From: Cypionkella aquatica
Lineage (GTDB): Bacteria > Pseudomonadota > Alphaproteobacteria > Rhodobacterales > Rhodobacteraceae
Direction of reading: 5' to 3'
Assembly (NCBI RefSeq): GCF_030161095.1
Contig: NZ_BSPP01000007.1
Span: 184,919 to 248,918 of the forward strand
DNA length: 64,000 nucleotides
The translations under genes were made by a program, and so were the position numbers. This document shows, in pieces, positions 8,620-16,886 of the stretch. A model generated the notes under the pieces. It worked only from the letters and a program-made list of their open reading frames with translations. It ran no database searches and was not told where the DNA came from. Within the stretch, counting starts at the first letter, position 1; each line of letters begins with the position of its first letter.

Positions 8620-9828
8620 ATGTGCGTGCCGTCCACCTTGCCTGCCGACCGCGCCATCGCGCCACCTTTGCGTGCCCCCGAATTACGCACCCCAGAACCA
8701 CGCACCCCCGACCTACGCACTTCCGAATTACGGGCACCCGGCCTGCGCGCGCTAGAAGGTCTGCGCGGTTATGCCTGTGTGATCGTGGTGCTGCACCATT
8801 TCGCGCTGGGCTTTTTGCCGGGGTTGAAGGCCAATATGTCTGACGGCGTGGTGGCCTATACTTTCGGCTGGTTGCTGAACGGCACCGCTGCGGTCTATGT
8901 GTTCTTTGTGCTGTCGGGCTTTGTGCTGACGCTGAAATTCTACCAGACAACCGATCCGCGCATCTTGCTGATGGCCGCCGTCAAGCGCCTGCCACGGCTG
9001 TGGCCCGCTGCGGCTTATGGGGTTTTGCTGGGTTATCTGGCGCTTGTGCTGCAGCTGAACGGCAATGGCGCGGCGGCGGCGATCAGCGGCTCGGACTGGC
9101 TGGCGCAATTTGCCTATAGCGATCAAAGCCATGCACCCAGTTTGGTGCGGGCTGCCAAGGAAAGCGTCAGGATGTTTCTGAAATTCCGCACGCTGCAGTT
9201 CAACACCAATCTGTGGACAATGGTGGCAGAGTTTTACGGCAGTTTGCTGGCGCTGTGTGCGGCTTTTGTGGTGGGGTATCTGCTGACAGGCAGGCCCGTC
9301 CGCCCACTGCGCCTTGTGGTCGGCCTGCTGTTGGCGCTGGCGCTGGTGGCGATCAATCTGGCGATCCCAAAGCAACTGGGTTGGAGCTTCACAATCGGCG
9401 CATTGATCGCTTATGCCTATGTCAGACAAAGGTTTTTGCCCAAAGGTGCCGCAATTGTGTGCAGCATTTTGGGGCTGATGCTGCTTGGTGCGCCAGTCGT
9501 CGGCCAAGCCATGCTGGGGGCCGCGCTGCTGGTCTGGGGCGTCACCACGCCGGGGGCAAGCCCGCGCCTGCTGACGGGCGATTTCGGGCAGTTTCTGGGG
9601 CGGTGGTCGTTCCCGCTCTACATCAGCCATACGATCGGGATTTTGACGCTGGCGAGCTTTGCCTACAGCCAGACCGCACCCTATGGGCCGCAGATCCAGC
9701 TTGCCACAAGCTTTGCCGCCACTTGGGCCTTTGCCATCGTCTTTGCCTATCCCGTGCTGCGCTGGGAGGCATGGTATCTGCCGCGCCTGAACCGAGGAAT
9801 GCAGCGGATCTTCACCACCAAGGCGTGA
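8620..9828 (+). CDS. Acyltransferase 3 family membrane protein
   Basis: 402 residues, about ten membrane helices. The family motif is in GLRALEGLRGYACVIVVLHHFALG, where the R-x10-H pattern of acyltransferase-3 (OafA/YrhL type) proteins is seen, and WSFPLYISHTIGI matches the C-terminal conserved part. These enzymes O-acylate surface polysaccharides, lipids or other acceptors; the acceptor here cannot be told. The first about 45 residues are an unusual Pro/Arg-rich tail made of five imperfect pentapeptide repeats. A GGAG lies only three bases before the ATG at 8620, so the in-frame GTG at 8626 is an equally good start. Confidence 0.82.
   Translation: MCVPSTLPADRAIAPPLRAPELRTPEPRTPDLRTSELRAPGLRALEGLRGYACVIVVLHHFALGFLPGLKANMSDGVVAYTFGWLLNGTAAVYVFFVLSGFVLTLKFYQTTDPRILLMAAVKRLPRLWPAAAYGVLLGYLALVLQLNGNGAAAAISGSDWLAQFAYSDQSHAPSLVRAAKESVRMFLKFRTLQFNTNLWTMVAEFYGSLLALCAAFVVGYLLTGRPVRPLRLVVGLLLALALVAINLAIPKQLGWSFTIGALIAYAYVRQRFLPKGAAIVCSILGLMLLGAPVVGQAMLGAALLVWGVTTPGASPRLLTGDFGQFLGRWSFPLYISHTIGILTLASFAYSQTAPYGPQIQLATSFAATWAFAIVFAYPVLRWEAWYLPRLNRGMQRIFTTKA
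8671..8745 (+). repeat. Five imperfect 15-bp tandem repeats inside the acyltransferase N-terminus
   Basis: Units begin at 8671, 8686, 8701, 8716 and 8731, consensus CGCACCCCCGAATTA. Because the unit is 15 bases, the frame is kept and each unit encodes the pentapeptide R-[AT]-P-[ED]-L. The copies have diverged, so this is an old expansion. Confidence 0.8.
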
Positions 9829-9956
9829 TGCGCAGGAAAATAAACGCAGCAAGCCTTTGATAAATAAGAACGAAAAATTCAAACCACGCCGCGCGTTCAA
9901 ATATCCCTCGCCAAATGCGACCGCTACCCTACCTTGGTTACCCAAAGGAGAGTTCC

Positions 9957-10361
9957 ATGCAAATCATCACCCTCTATATCCTTACGGCGCTGATCTTTCT
10001 GATCCTTGATGCGGTGATGCTGACCCTGCACATGCAGCCGATGTTCCGCCGCTATCTGGGCGACCAGCTGCTGACCGACATCCGCTACCTGCCCGCCGCC
10101 GCGTTCTACGCAGCCTATGTCGCGGGTCTTTTGTATCTGGTCTCGGTCCCCGGTCTGAAAGATGACAGCCCGGTGCTGCTTCCGGCGGCAATTCTGGGGG
10201 CGATGGCCTACGGCACCTATGAATTCACCAGCTACGCGATTATGAAAGCATGGAGCCCAGAAATGGTCGCAACCGATGTGATCTGGGGCTCAATCCTGAC
10301 CGGCATCTCGGCATGGGGCGGGGTGTATCTGACCAAGTTGATATTCAAAGGCCTGCAATGA
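9957..10361 (+). CDS. DUF2177 family membrane protein
   Basis: 134 residues from the ATG at 9957, chosen for its strong AAAGGAG ribosome site. Four predicted membrane helices; the stretch LDAVMLTLHMQPMFRRYLGDQL followed by LPAAAFYAAYVAGLLYL and GTYEFTSYAIMKAWSP corresponds to the DUF2177 family. It has no known biochemical role. It ends in an ATGA overlap with the next gene, so the two are translated from one message. Confidence 0.83.
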   Translation: MQIITLYILTALIFLILDAVMLTLHMQPMFRRYLGDQLLTDIRYLPAAAFYAAYVAGLLYLVSVPGLKDDSPVLLPAAILGAMAYGTYEFTSYAIMKAWSPEMVATDVIWGSILTGISAWGGVYLTKLIFKGLQ

Positions 10362-10681
10362 TCCTTTACGGCATCTCTACCTGCGACACCTGCAAGAAAG
10401 CCCTGAAAGCGCTGGAGGCTGCGGGCAAATCCGTGACCTTTCGTGATGTGCGCGCACAACCCCTCAGCGAGTCCGAGATCGACAAGATCGTGATGGAATT
10501 TGGTGACCGCGCGGTCAACAAGCAATCCACCACCTATCGCGGCTTTAATGATTTTCTGAAAGCCTCTGATCCCGAGGCGCAGATCGCAGCGCAGCCTGCC
10601 GTGATGAAACGGCCAGTGATTGATGCGGATGGCAAGTTCTATCTTGGCTGGGACGATGCCGTGCAGGCGGCTTTGCTGTAA
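10358..10681 (+). CDS. ArsC/Spx-family (YffB-like) thioredoxin-fold protein
   Basis: 107 residues from the ATG at 10358, which overlaps the preceding stop codon. The thioredoxin-fold start MILYGISTCDTCKKALKAL carries a CDTC dicysteine, and GFNDFLKAS...MKRPVIDADGKFYLGWD contains the conserved cis-Pro region of ArsC/Spx-like proteins. Length and the CxxC resemble YffB/ArsC-like reductases more than Spx, so a glutathione-dependent thiol reductase is likely; arsenate reduction is not shown and no ars genes are near. Confidence 0.8.
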   Translation: MILYGISTCDTCKKALKALEAAGKSVTFRDVRAQPLSESEIDKIVMEFGDRAVNKQSTTYRGFNDFLKASDPEAQIAAQPAVMKRPVIDADGKFYLGWDDAVQAALL

Positions 10682-10698
10682 GCTTTTGGCGTCCAGAC

Positions 10699-10783
10699 GC
10701 CGAACCGCAAAAGACGTTGAACCTGAAAGTCGCCGAACCGCAAAAGACGGCGAACCACAAAAGACGGCAAACCACAAAAGATC
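10699..10783. repeat. About 17-bp tandem repeats downstream of the ArsC-like gene
   Basis: Five head-to-tail units of 16-18 bases with consensus CCGAACCRCAAAAGACGG, at roughly 10699, 10717 (degenerate), 10733, 10751 and 10768. They lie outside any convincing gene, between the ArsC-like gene and the terminator shared with the cold-shock gene. Confidence 0.75.
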
Positions 10784-10810
10784 TTGGGCCAGAAAATGGC
10801 CTGCGCCTGA

Positions 10811-10838
10811 AAAGCGGCCCCGGCAAAGGGGCCGCTTT
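10811..10838. terminator. Bidirectional intrinsic terminator
   Basis: Perfect 11-bp stem AAAGCGGCCCC (10811-10821) with GGGGCCGCTTT (10828-10838) and a six-base loop. It lies between the convergent ArsC-like gene and csp gene, and A/T runs at both stem bases allow it to serve both. Confidence 0.75.
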
Positions 10839-10844
10839 CAAACT

Positions 10845-11051
10845 TTAAAGCAAGCGCAGATCGCCTGCGGATTCTTTGCCGTCACGGCCAGATTGCAGCT
10901 CGAAGCCGATTTTCTGGTTGTCATTCAGGCCCTTCAACCCGGCGCGCTCGACTGCCGAGATGTGAACGAAGATGTCTTTCCCACCATCATCGGGCGCGAT
11001 AAAGCCGTAGCCCTTTGTGCTGTTGAACCATTTTACGGTGCCGGTTGGCAT
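10845..11051 (-). CDS. Cold-shock domain protein, CspA family
   Basis: 68 residues, one cold-shock domain. RNP1-type KGYGFIAPDD and RNP2-type DIFVHISAV are intact, starting MPTGTVKWFNSTKG. These small OB-fold proteins bind single-stranded RNA and melt secondary structure. ATG at 11051 has AGGAGA upstream. The ~150 bases upstream carry a possible long leader, as is common for csp genes, but I could not assign a promoter. It ends beside the shared terminator at 10811-10838. Symbol not given because several csp paralogues usually exist. Confidence 0.93.
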   Translation of the reverse strand: MPTGTVKWFNSTKGYGFIAPDDGGKDIFVHISAVERAGLKGLNDNQKIGFELQSGRDGKESAGDLRLL

Positions 11052-11199
11052 GCCGTCTCTCCTATCTCAACCCTCCCGAGGCGACATTACCGCGGGCCGT
11101 GCAATCCAGGTCTTCCGGGCCAAGCAGGCGTTCAGAAAGTCTGTCGTCACTGCGCAAATCATGCCAAACCTAAATTGAAAATCAAGCACGGAGATTCGG

Positions 11200-11556
11200 G
11201 TGAGAAACGCAGCACTGACTTTAGGCCTGATTGGCGGCGTTTTAGCCATGATTGTTGGGTTTTTCGGCTATGGCTATACGGAATTTGTGGCGCGAAATGG
11301 GGCAATCGGTGATTTTGGCACCCAAGTCGATCATCCGGCAATGATCAAACTGGCCAGTTTTCTGGCTCCGATCCTGGCGATTGGCGGCGCGGCGATGGCG
11401 CGGTCGCAGAATGTCCCCGCCGGGATTCTGCTGCTGGCTGCAGCCATCGGCATCTATGTTGCCTTCGGTTTCAACGTCTTCACGATGTTCCCGATTGCGA
11501 TGTGTGGCCTTGGCGGCGTGCTGGCCTTGGCCGCGCGCCAGCCTGACAGCCACTGA
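11200..11556 (+). CDS. Small four-helix membrane protein of unknown function
   Basis: 118 residues from a GTG at 11200 (GGAG six bases upstream). Helices at about 5-28, 48-66, 71-90 and 92-110, short polar loops, ending LALAARQPDSH. I do not recognise a named family. It is divergent from the cold-shock gene, with 148 bases between, and convergent with thrS. Hydropathy, the good ribosome site and the clean position between neighbours support it as a real gene. Confidence 0.65.
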   Translation: MRNAALTLGLIGGVLAMIVGFFGYGYTEFVARNGAIGDFGTQVDHPAMIKLASFLAPILAIGGAAMARSQNVPAGILLLAAAIGIYVAFGFNVFTMFPIAMCGLGGVLALAARQPDSH

Positions 11557-11656
11557 CCAAGGGCCGCCTCGGCGGGCATCGAGCCCACCGAAGCGGCGCT
11601 GCCGGGGAAGGATTTGCTTTTGTTCAAAGACACAAACGGAATGGTCTCAGTCTGGT

Positions 11657-11704
11657 CGCCGGAGGCATACGCGGCAAGCGCAGATGCCTCCGGCGGGAAT
11701 ATTT
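11657..11704. terminator. Hairpin of the CGCCGGAGGC family between convergent genes
   Basis: Perfect 12-bp arms CGCCGGAGGCAT (11657-11668) and ATGCCTCCGGCG (11684-11695) followed by GGGAATATTT. A second copy with the same core is at 42803-42862. Both sit between convergent gene ends, which fits a bidirectional terminator or repeated extragenic palindrome. Confidence 0.7.
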
Positions 11705-11727
11705 AGGCCAATGTGAACCTGCGCAGG

Positions 11728-13674
11728 TCAGTCCCCGGATGGCGGTAGGGCGGCAAAGCCAAACTCGGCCAAAGCTTGCTCTAAGGTCAGCGTTTCGGTG
11801 CGGTTGTCGCCCAAGCGGCGCACGGACACCGTGCGATCTTCGACCTCTTTCATGCCGATGGCGAGGATCACCGGCACTTTGCCGACAGAATGTTCGCGCA
11901 CCTTGTAGTTGATTTTCTCATTGCGGGTGTCGGCCTCGGCCCGCACGCCCGCCTTGATCAGCGCATTGGTGATCTCGTGCACGAACGGGTCGGCATCCGA
12001 GACGATTGAGGCCACCACCACCTGACGCGGGGCCAGCCAGAACGGCAGTTTGCCGGCATAGTTTTCGATCAGGATACCGATGAAACGCTCGAACGAGCCG
12101 AGGATCGCGCGGTGCAGCATATAGGGGCGGTGTTTCGCGCCATCTTCGCCGACATATTCCGCATCCAGCCGATTGGGCAGGTTGGGGTCGACCTGGAAGG
12201 TGCCACACTGCCATTCGCGGCCAATCGCATCAGTCAGTTTGAAATCCAGCTTCGGGCCGTAGAACGCACCATCACCTGCGTTGATCTCATAGGGCAGGCC
12301 GAGATTTTCGATGGCGCTGGTCAAAGCGCCCTCGACCTTGTCCCATGTCTCATCCGAGCCGATGCGGACCTCGGGGCGGGTAGAAAGTTTGATGTCGAAT
12401 TTCTCAAAGCCAAGGTCTTTGTAGACCGAGGACAGCAGCGCGATGAAGGCGGCACATTCGGATTCGATCTGATCTTCGGTGCAGAAGATATGCGCATCAT
12501 CCTGCGTGAAACCGCGCACCCGCATCAGCCCGTGCATCGAGCCAGAGCTTTCGTAGCGGTGGCAAGAGCCGAACTCGGCCAGCCGCAAGGGCAGGTCACG
12601 GTAGGATTTCAGGCCTTGGTTAAAGATCTGCACATGGCAGGGGCAGTTCATCGGTTTCAGCGCGTTGATGCGCTTTTCCTTGGCGCCTTCTTCGTCAACC
12701 TCGACGATGAACATATTCTCGCGGTAGGCTTCCCAATGGCCGGATTTCTCCCACAGGATGCGGTCAACCACTTGCGGCGTCTTGATTTCCTTGTAGCCAG
12801 CCGCCTTTTGGCGACCGCGCATGTAATCTTCCAACTGGCGATACACCGTCCAGCCATGCGGGTGCCAGAACACCATCCCCGGCGCTTCGTCCTGAATGTG
12901 GAACAGATCCATCTCGCGGCCCAGCTTGCGGTGGTCGCGTTTCGCGGCCTCTTCCAGCATGGTCATATGGGCCTTGAGGTCATCGCGGTTCTTGAAGGCA
13001 AGGCCGTAGATGCGTTGCAACATCGGACGGCTGGCATCGCCCAGCCAATAGGCCCCTGCCACATGCGTCAGCTTGAACGCATCAGCCGGGACTTGTCCTG
13101 TATGGGCGAAATGCGGCCCGCGGCAGAAATCCTGCCAAGGCCCATGCCAATACATCCGCAGGTCTTCACCTTCGGGGATGCGGTTGATCAGTTCGACCTT
13201 GAAGGGTTCGTTCTTGTCTTCGTAGAATTTGATCGCACGGGCGCGGTCCCAGACTTCGGTTTTCACCGGATCGCGGGCGTTGATGATCTGCTTCATCTTC
13301 GCCTCGATCGCGCCAAGGTCTTCGGGCGTGAACGGCTCTGCCCGGTCGAAATCGTAAAACCAGCCGTAATCGCGGACCGGGCCGATGGTGACCTTCACAT
13401 CCGGCCAGATTTCCTGCACCGCGCGCGCCATGATATGGGCTGCATCGTGGCGGATCAGTTCCAGCGCTTGCGCATCATCGGCGAGCGTGTGGATGGCGAT
13501 GCTGGCGTCGCCATGGATCGGCCATTGCAGATCGTAATGCGCGCCGTTGACCGTGGCGCTGATCGCCTTTTTGGCCAGACTGGTCGAGATGCTCGCCGCC
13601 ACTTCGCCCGCCGTGACGCCGCTTGCGAAATCGCGCTTATTGCCATCGGGGAAAGTCAGGGAAATCTGGGACAT
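11728..13674 (-). CDS. thrS: Threonyl-tRNA synthetase
   Basis: 648 residues, full length for a bacterial ThrRS. Order: TGS domain (about 1-65), editing domain with [27 protein letters not shown] metal/histidine motif, class II catalytic core with motif 2 in [14 protein letters not shown] and zinc-binding [10 protein letters not shown], and the C-terminal anticodon-binding domain. It charges tRNA-Thr and clears mis-charged serine. ATG at 13674. No leader attenuator is visible in the ~125 bases before the divergent hydrolase gene. Confidence 0.98.
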   Translation of the reverse strand: MSQISLTFPDGNKRDFASGVTAGEVAASISTSLAKKAISATVNGAHYDLQWPIHGDASIAIHTLADDAQALELIRHDAAHIMARAVQEIWPDVKVTIGPVRDYGWFYDFDRAEPFTPEDLGAIEAKMKQIINARDPVKTEVWDRARAIKFYEDKNEPFKVELINRIPEGEDLRMYWHGPWQDFCRGPHFAHTGQVPADAFKLTHVAGAYWLGDASRPMLQRIYGLAFKNRDDLKAHMTMLEEAAKRDHRKLGREMDLFHIQDEAPGMVFWHPHGWTVYRQLEDYMRGRQKAAGYKEIKTPQVVDRILWEKSGHWEAYRENMFIVEVDEEGAKEKRINALKPMNCPCHVQIFNQGLKSYRDLPLRLAEFGSCHRYESSGSMHGLMRVRGFTQDDAHIFCTEDQIESECAAFIALLSSVYKDLGFEKFDIKLSTRPEVRIGSDETWDKVEGALTSAIENLGLPYEINAGDGAFYGPKLDFKLTDAIGREWQCGTFQVDPNLPNRLDAEYVGEDGAKHRPYMLHRAILGSFERFIGILIENYAGKLPFWLAPRQVVVASIVSDADPFVHEITNALIKAGVRAEADTRNEKINYKVREHSVGKVPVILAIGMKEVEDRTVSVRRLGDNRTETLTLEQALAEFGFAALPPSGD

Positions 13675-13799
13675 GCAGTCCTCCTCGTCGTTTTGGCGCC
13701 TACGAAACGCCCGGTTGCGGGTTATGTGGGCGGGGTTTTGCCTATGGTGCGTGGTGTTGTCAACCGCAGGCGGCTAAGGTGGCCAAAAAGCGAGGCAGA

Positions 13800-14570
13800 A
13801 TGACCGAACCGCATCACATCACCACGCCGCAAGGCCGCCGCATCGCCTATCATGTCACGCCGGGCCGCCCTGATCAGGATGGGGGGCCTTGCGTGGTGTT
13901 TCTGGGCGGCTTCAAATCGGATATGTCCGGCACCAAGGCGGTGTATCTGCAAGATTGGGCCAAGGCTGCGGGCCGCGCCTTTCTGCGGCTTGATTATTCC
14001 GGGCATGGCGTGTCGTCGGGCGATTTCCTTGATGGCGCGATTGGCGATTGGTTTGAGGATGCGCGCGCGGTGATCGAGGCTGCCACCACCGGCCCGCTGG
14101 TGCTGGTTGGCTCCTCGATGGGCGGGTGGATTTCTTTGCTGCTGGCCCGCGCGATGCCACAGCGGATCGCGGGCCTGGTTGGCATTGCTGCAGCGCCGGA
14201 TTTCACCGAAGACAGCATGTGGGCCGATTTCACTGACGCGCAACGCGCTGAAATCATTGACAAAGGCCAGATCGCTTTACCGTCAGACTACGCCGACAGC
14301 CCCTATATCATCACCCGCCGCCTGATCGAAGAGGGCCGCACTCAACTGGTGCTGCGCACCCCCCTGAACCTGCCGTTCCCGACGCGGCTGCTGCAAGGCA
14401 CCGCCGATATCGACGTGCCGCCCGCCGTCGCCCTGCGGCTGCTTAATCACGCCAATGGCCCGGATATCCGCCTGACCTTGGTGAAAGCCGCCGATCACCG
14501 CTTTTCCACCCCGGCCTGTCTGGCGCTGATCACCGATGCGATCACGGATGTGCTGAAAGGGTCCGCCTGA
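13800..14570 (+). CDS. Alpha/beta hydrolase, ABHD10-like
   Basis: 256 residues from the ATG at 13800 (MTEPHHITTPQGRRIAY). Nucleophile elbow is GSSMGGW with Ser106; acid in GTADIDVP and catalytic His in AADHRFS complete the triad. FLGGFKSDMSGTKAVYL and LRLDYSGHGVSSGDF resemble the ABHD10 palmitoyl/mycophenolate-glucuronide esterase group, which I take as the nearest known family. Substrate is unknown. Its stop codon shares its last A with the ATG of the next hydrolase gene, so they form a two-gene operon. Confidence 0.82.
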   Translation: MTEPHHITTPQGRRIAYHVTPGRPDQDGGPCVVFLGGFKSDMSGTKAVYLQDWAKAAGRAFLRLDYSGHGVSSGDFLDGAIGDWFEDARAVIEAATTGPLVLVGSSMGGWISLLLARAMPQRIAGLVGIAAAPDFTEDSMWADFTDAQRAEIIDKGQIALPSDYADSPYIITRRLIEEGRTQLVLRTPLNLPFPTRLLQGTADIDVPPAVALRLLNHANGPDIRLTLVKAADHRFSTPACLALITDAITDVLKGSA

Positions 14571-15286
14571 TGGCCTTCGCCGAGCCTTTGGTGCTGATCC
14601 CCGGCCTGATGGCCGATGCCCGGCTGTTCCTGCCGCAGATGGTGCAACTGGGCGCCGACCGCGCCATGCAGATCGCACTTCCGACCAAGGGCGAGACGGT
14701 CGAGCAGATGTCCGAAGCCATCCTGCCCGGTCTGCCCGAGAAATTTGCCCTGTTGGGCCATGGCCTTGGCGGCGATATCGCGCTTGATCTGATCCGCCGC
14801 ATCCCAGACCGCGTCAGCCGTGTGGTGCTGATGGCGACCGATCCGTTGGCCGAGCCGCCGCAGACCGCCGCCGCCCGCGAAGCCCGCATCGTTGCCGCGA
14901 AATCGGGCCGTCTGGCCGAGGCGATGCGACAAGAGATCCCCGCCGCCGCCATCGTCGAGGCACCTTGGCGCGACGAAATCATGGCCTTGGTGCAGGATAT
15001 GGCGCTGGGTTTGGGCGAAGGCGTGTTCATCCGGCAATCGCGCGCCCTGCAACGCCGGCCCGATCAGCAGAAAACCATGCGCCGGGTCAAGCTGCCGGTG
15101 CTGGTGATTGCAGGCGAATCCGACACTCTGGTGCCGATGCGCAGGCAGGAATTTACCGCCAATCTGATGCCCTATGGCAAGCTGTTGGTGATCGAAGGTG
15201 CAGGCCATCTGGCAAGCCTGGAGCAGCCCGAGGCGGTCTCCGAAGCCATCGCCGCTTTTCTGGCCGGCCCCATGATGCTGCGCTAA
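14570..15286 (+). CDS. Alpha/beta hydrolase-fold protein with Gly at the nucleophile position
   Basis: 238 residues, ATG at 14570 overlapping the previous stop. The fold is clear: LVLIPGLMADARLF (oxyanion region), RVSRVVLMATDPL, and C-terminal PVLVIAGESDTLVP with EGAGHLASLEQPE supplying the usual Asp and His. The elbow, however, reads LLGHGLGGD: residue 65, normally the Ser of GHSLGG, is Gly. It may be a catalytically inactive partner or use another mechanism. It lies directly after an intact hydrolase and near the PHB depolymerase, but a PHB role is only inferred from position. Confidence 0.8.
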   Translation: MAFAEPLVLIPGLMADARLFLPQMVQLGADRAMQIALPTKGETVEQMSEAILPGLPEKFALLGHGLGGDIALDLIRRIPDRVSRVVLMATDPLAEPPQTAAAREARIVAAKSGRLAEAMRQEIPAAAIVEAPWRDEIMALVQDMALGLGEGVFIRQSRALQRRPDQQKTMRRVKLPVLVIAGESDTLVPMRRQEFTANLMPYGKLLVIEGAGHLASLEQPEAVSEAIAAFLAGPMMLR

Positions 15287-15370
15287 GATGGGGCGCTAAA
15301 CCGAAGCAGATACCACCGCGCACCCTAGATAGGGTATGCCCACGGCGCAAAATCACAACCTGTATAAATT

Positions 15371-15443
15371 TGTCCCAGCGGGGACAGATTTACACGCCTG
15401 TCCCCGCGGGGACAGATTTGCGCCCCTGTCCCCGCGGGGACAG
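15371..15443. repeat. Three 28-bp-spaced palindromes (TGTCCCCGCGGGGACA type)
   Basis: Inverted repeats at 15371-15386 (TGTCCC agcg GGGACA), 15398-15415 and 15426-15443 (both the perfect 18-mer CTGTCCCCGCGGGGACAG). The TGTCC starts are exactly 28 bases apart. They lie between the convergent hydrolase and phaZ genes. A fourth copy lies at 21571-21588. Confidence 0.85.
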
Positions 15444-15508
15444 TTTTCGCCACCGAAATCCCAAAGCTAAGCCTGCGGCAGCAAGCCCCGTCATCCCGCC
15501 AAACCAGC

Positions 15509-16783
15509 TTATTTAGCCGCCTTGACCGATGCCAGTTTTGTCACTTTTGCAGTGCCGGAATTGGCGTCGATGAACTTCAAAACCAATGGCCGAATGTTGA
15601 TCCGCCAGCTTTTGCCCGCGAAAATCCCGTAATGTCCGGCACCCGGCTCCAGATGCTGGGCCTTTTGGGCGGCAGGCAGGCCGGTCAGCATATCCAGCGC
15701 CGCGACGCATTGGCCGGGGGCGGAAATATCGTCATTCTCACCCTCAACCGTCATCACCGCCACGCGGGTGATCGCGCCAATATCCACCTTTTTGCCAGCG
15801 ACCACGAATTCATTCTTGGCAATTTCGCGGTTCTTGAAGATCCGCTCGACGGTCGAAAGATAGAATTCGGCGGTCATATCCATCACCGCCAGATATTCGT
15901 CGTAGAATCGATTATGCGCGTCGTGATCCGAAGCCTCACCCTGCGCGACCTTCATGATCTGATCGGTAAAGGCCTTGTTATGCCGCTCAGAGTTCATCGA
16001 CATAAAGCTTTGCAGCTGCAACAGCCCCGGATAAACCAGACGCCCGACGCCTTTGTATTTGAAGCCCACCCGCTGAATGGCGATCTGCTCCAACTGGCCC
16101 ATGGTGATGCGACGGCCAAAGTCGGTCACATCGGTTGCTGCTGCATCGGGGTCGATCGGCCCGCCGATCAGCGTCAGCGTGCGCGGCTGCGCATCCGGGT
16201 CTTCCGCCGCAAGATAGGCCGTGGCGGCCAGCGTCAAAGGCGCTGGCTGGCAGACGGCGATGACATGAATGTCAGGCCCCAGCGCGCGCATGAACTCGAC
16301 AAGGTAAAGCGTGTAATCCTCGATATCGAACTTGCCCGCCGACACCGGAATATCGCGCGCATTGTGCCAATCGGTGATGTAGACATCGGCATCCTGCAAC
16401 AGGCTGGCTACGGTGGACCGCAGCAGCGTTGCGTAATGGCCAGACATCGGGGCCACCAGCAAAACCTTGCGCGCCATCGGGGCGCGGCGGCGCACCTTGA
16501 AATGCATCAGGCTGCCAAAGGGGCGTTCCACAACTGGCACCACATCGACCAGATGATCCTGCGCCTCTGGTCCGGGGATCGAGCGGATGCCCCAGTCAGG
16601 TTTGACCACCATGCGACTAAAGCTGCGCTCTGTTACCTCACCCCAAGCGGCCATCACGTTCAGCATCGGGTTCATTGTCATCGAAAACGCCGGATAAGAC
16701 GCCATGGCGCGCGCGGTGGCGCCCATCCACTCATTGGTGTTACGAATAGTTTCCATAAGGTCGTAGGTGGCCATATACTTCAT
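15509..16783 (-). CDS. phaZ: Intracellular polyhydroxyalkanoate depolymerase
   Basis: 424 residues from the ATG at 16783, chosen because of the AAGGAG site just upstream. It matches the intracellular PHB depolymerase family: start MKYMATYDLMETIRNTNEW, and the active-site cysteine Cys178 in VIAVCQPAPL (this family uses Cys instead of the lipase Ser), plus PGAGHYGIFAGKSWR near the end with the catalytic His. It mobilises stored polyhydroxybutyrate. It is divergent from phaC, with a CTGC-N3-GCAG PhaR site in the shared promoter region, so repression by PhaR is likely. Confidence 0.95.
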   Translation of the reverse strand: MKYMATYDLMETIRNTNEWMGATARAMASYPAFSMTMNPMLNVMAAWGEVTERSFSRMVVKPDWGIRSIPGPEAQDHLVDVVPVVERPFGSLMHFKVRRRAPMARKVLLVAPMSGHYATLLRSTVASLLQDADVYITDWHNARDIPVSAGKFDIEDYTLYLVEFMRALGPDIHVIAVCQPAPLTLAATAYLAAEDPDAQPRTLTLIGGPIDPDAAATDVTDFGRRITMGQLEQIAIQRVGFKYKGVGRLVYPGLLQLQSFMSMNSERHNKAFTDQIMKVAQGEASDHDAHNRFYDEYLAVMDMTAEFYLSTVERIFKNREIAKNEFVVAGKKVDIGAITRVAVMTVEGENDDISAPGQCVAALDMLTGLPAAQKAQHLEPGAGHYGIFAGKSWRINIRPLVLKFIDANSGTAKVTKLASVKAAK

Positions 16784-16851
16784 GACGACTCCTTGGCGGG
16801 GAAGGGCCCCGGCCCGATCTGCACGGAGGCCCACGGGAGGGGCGCGCTATG

Positions 16852-16862
16852 CTGCATAGCAG
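16852..16862. promoter_or_regulatory. PhaR operator CTGC-N3-GCAG between phaZ and phaC
   Basis: Perfect CTGC ATA GCAG at 16852-16862, within a longer palindrome GCTATGCTGCATAGC. It lies 25 bases before the phaC start and about 70 before the phaZ start. The motif is the published Paracoccus/Rhodobacter PhaR target. Two more copies precede phaP. Confidence 0.72.
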
Positions 16863-16886
16863 AAAGAATAGGGGCGAAAGATTAAC

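Noticed and set aside
12112..13803. 563-codon open frame antisense to thrS
   Set aside because: Mirror frame of thrS; thrS motifs are complete on the minus strand.
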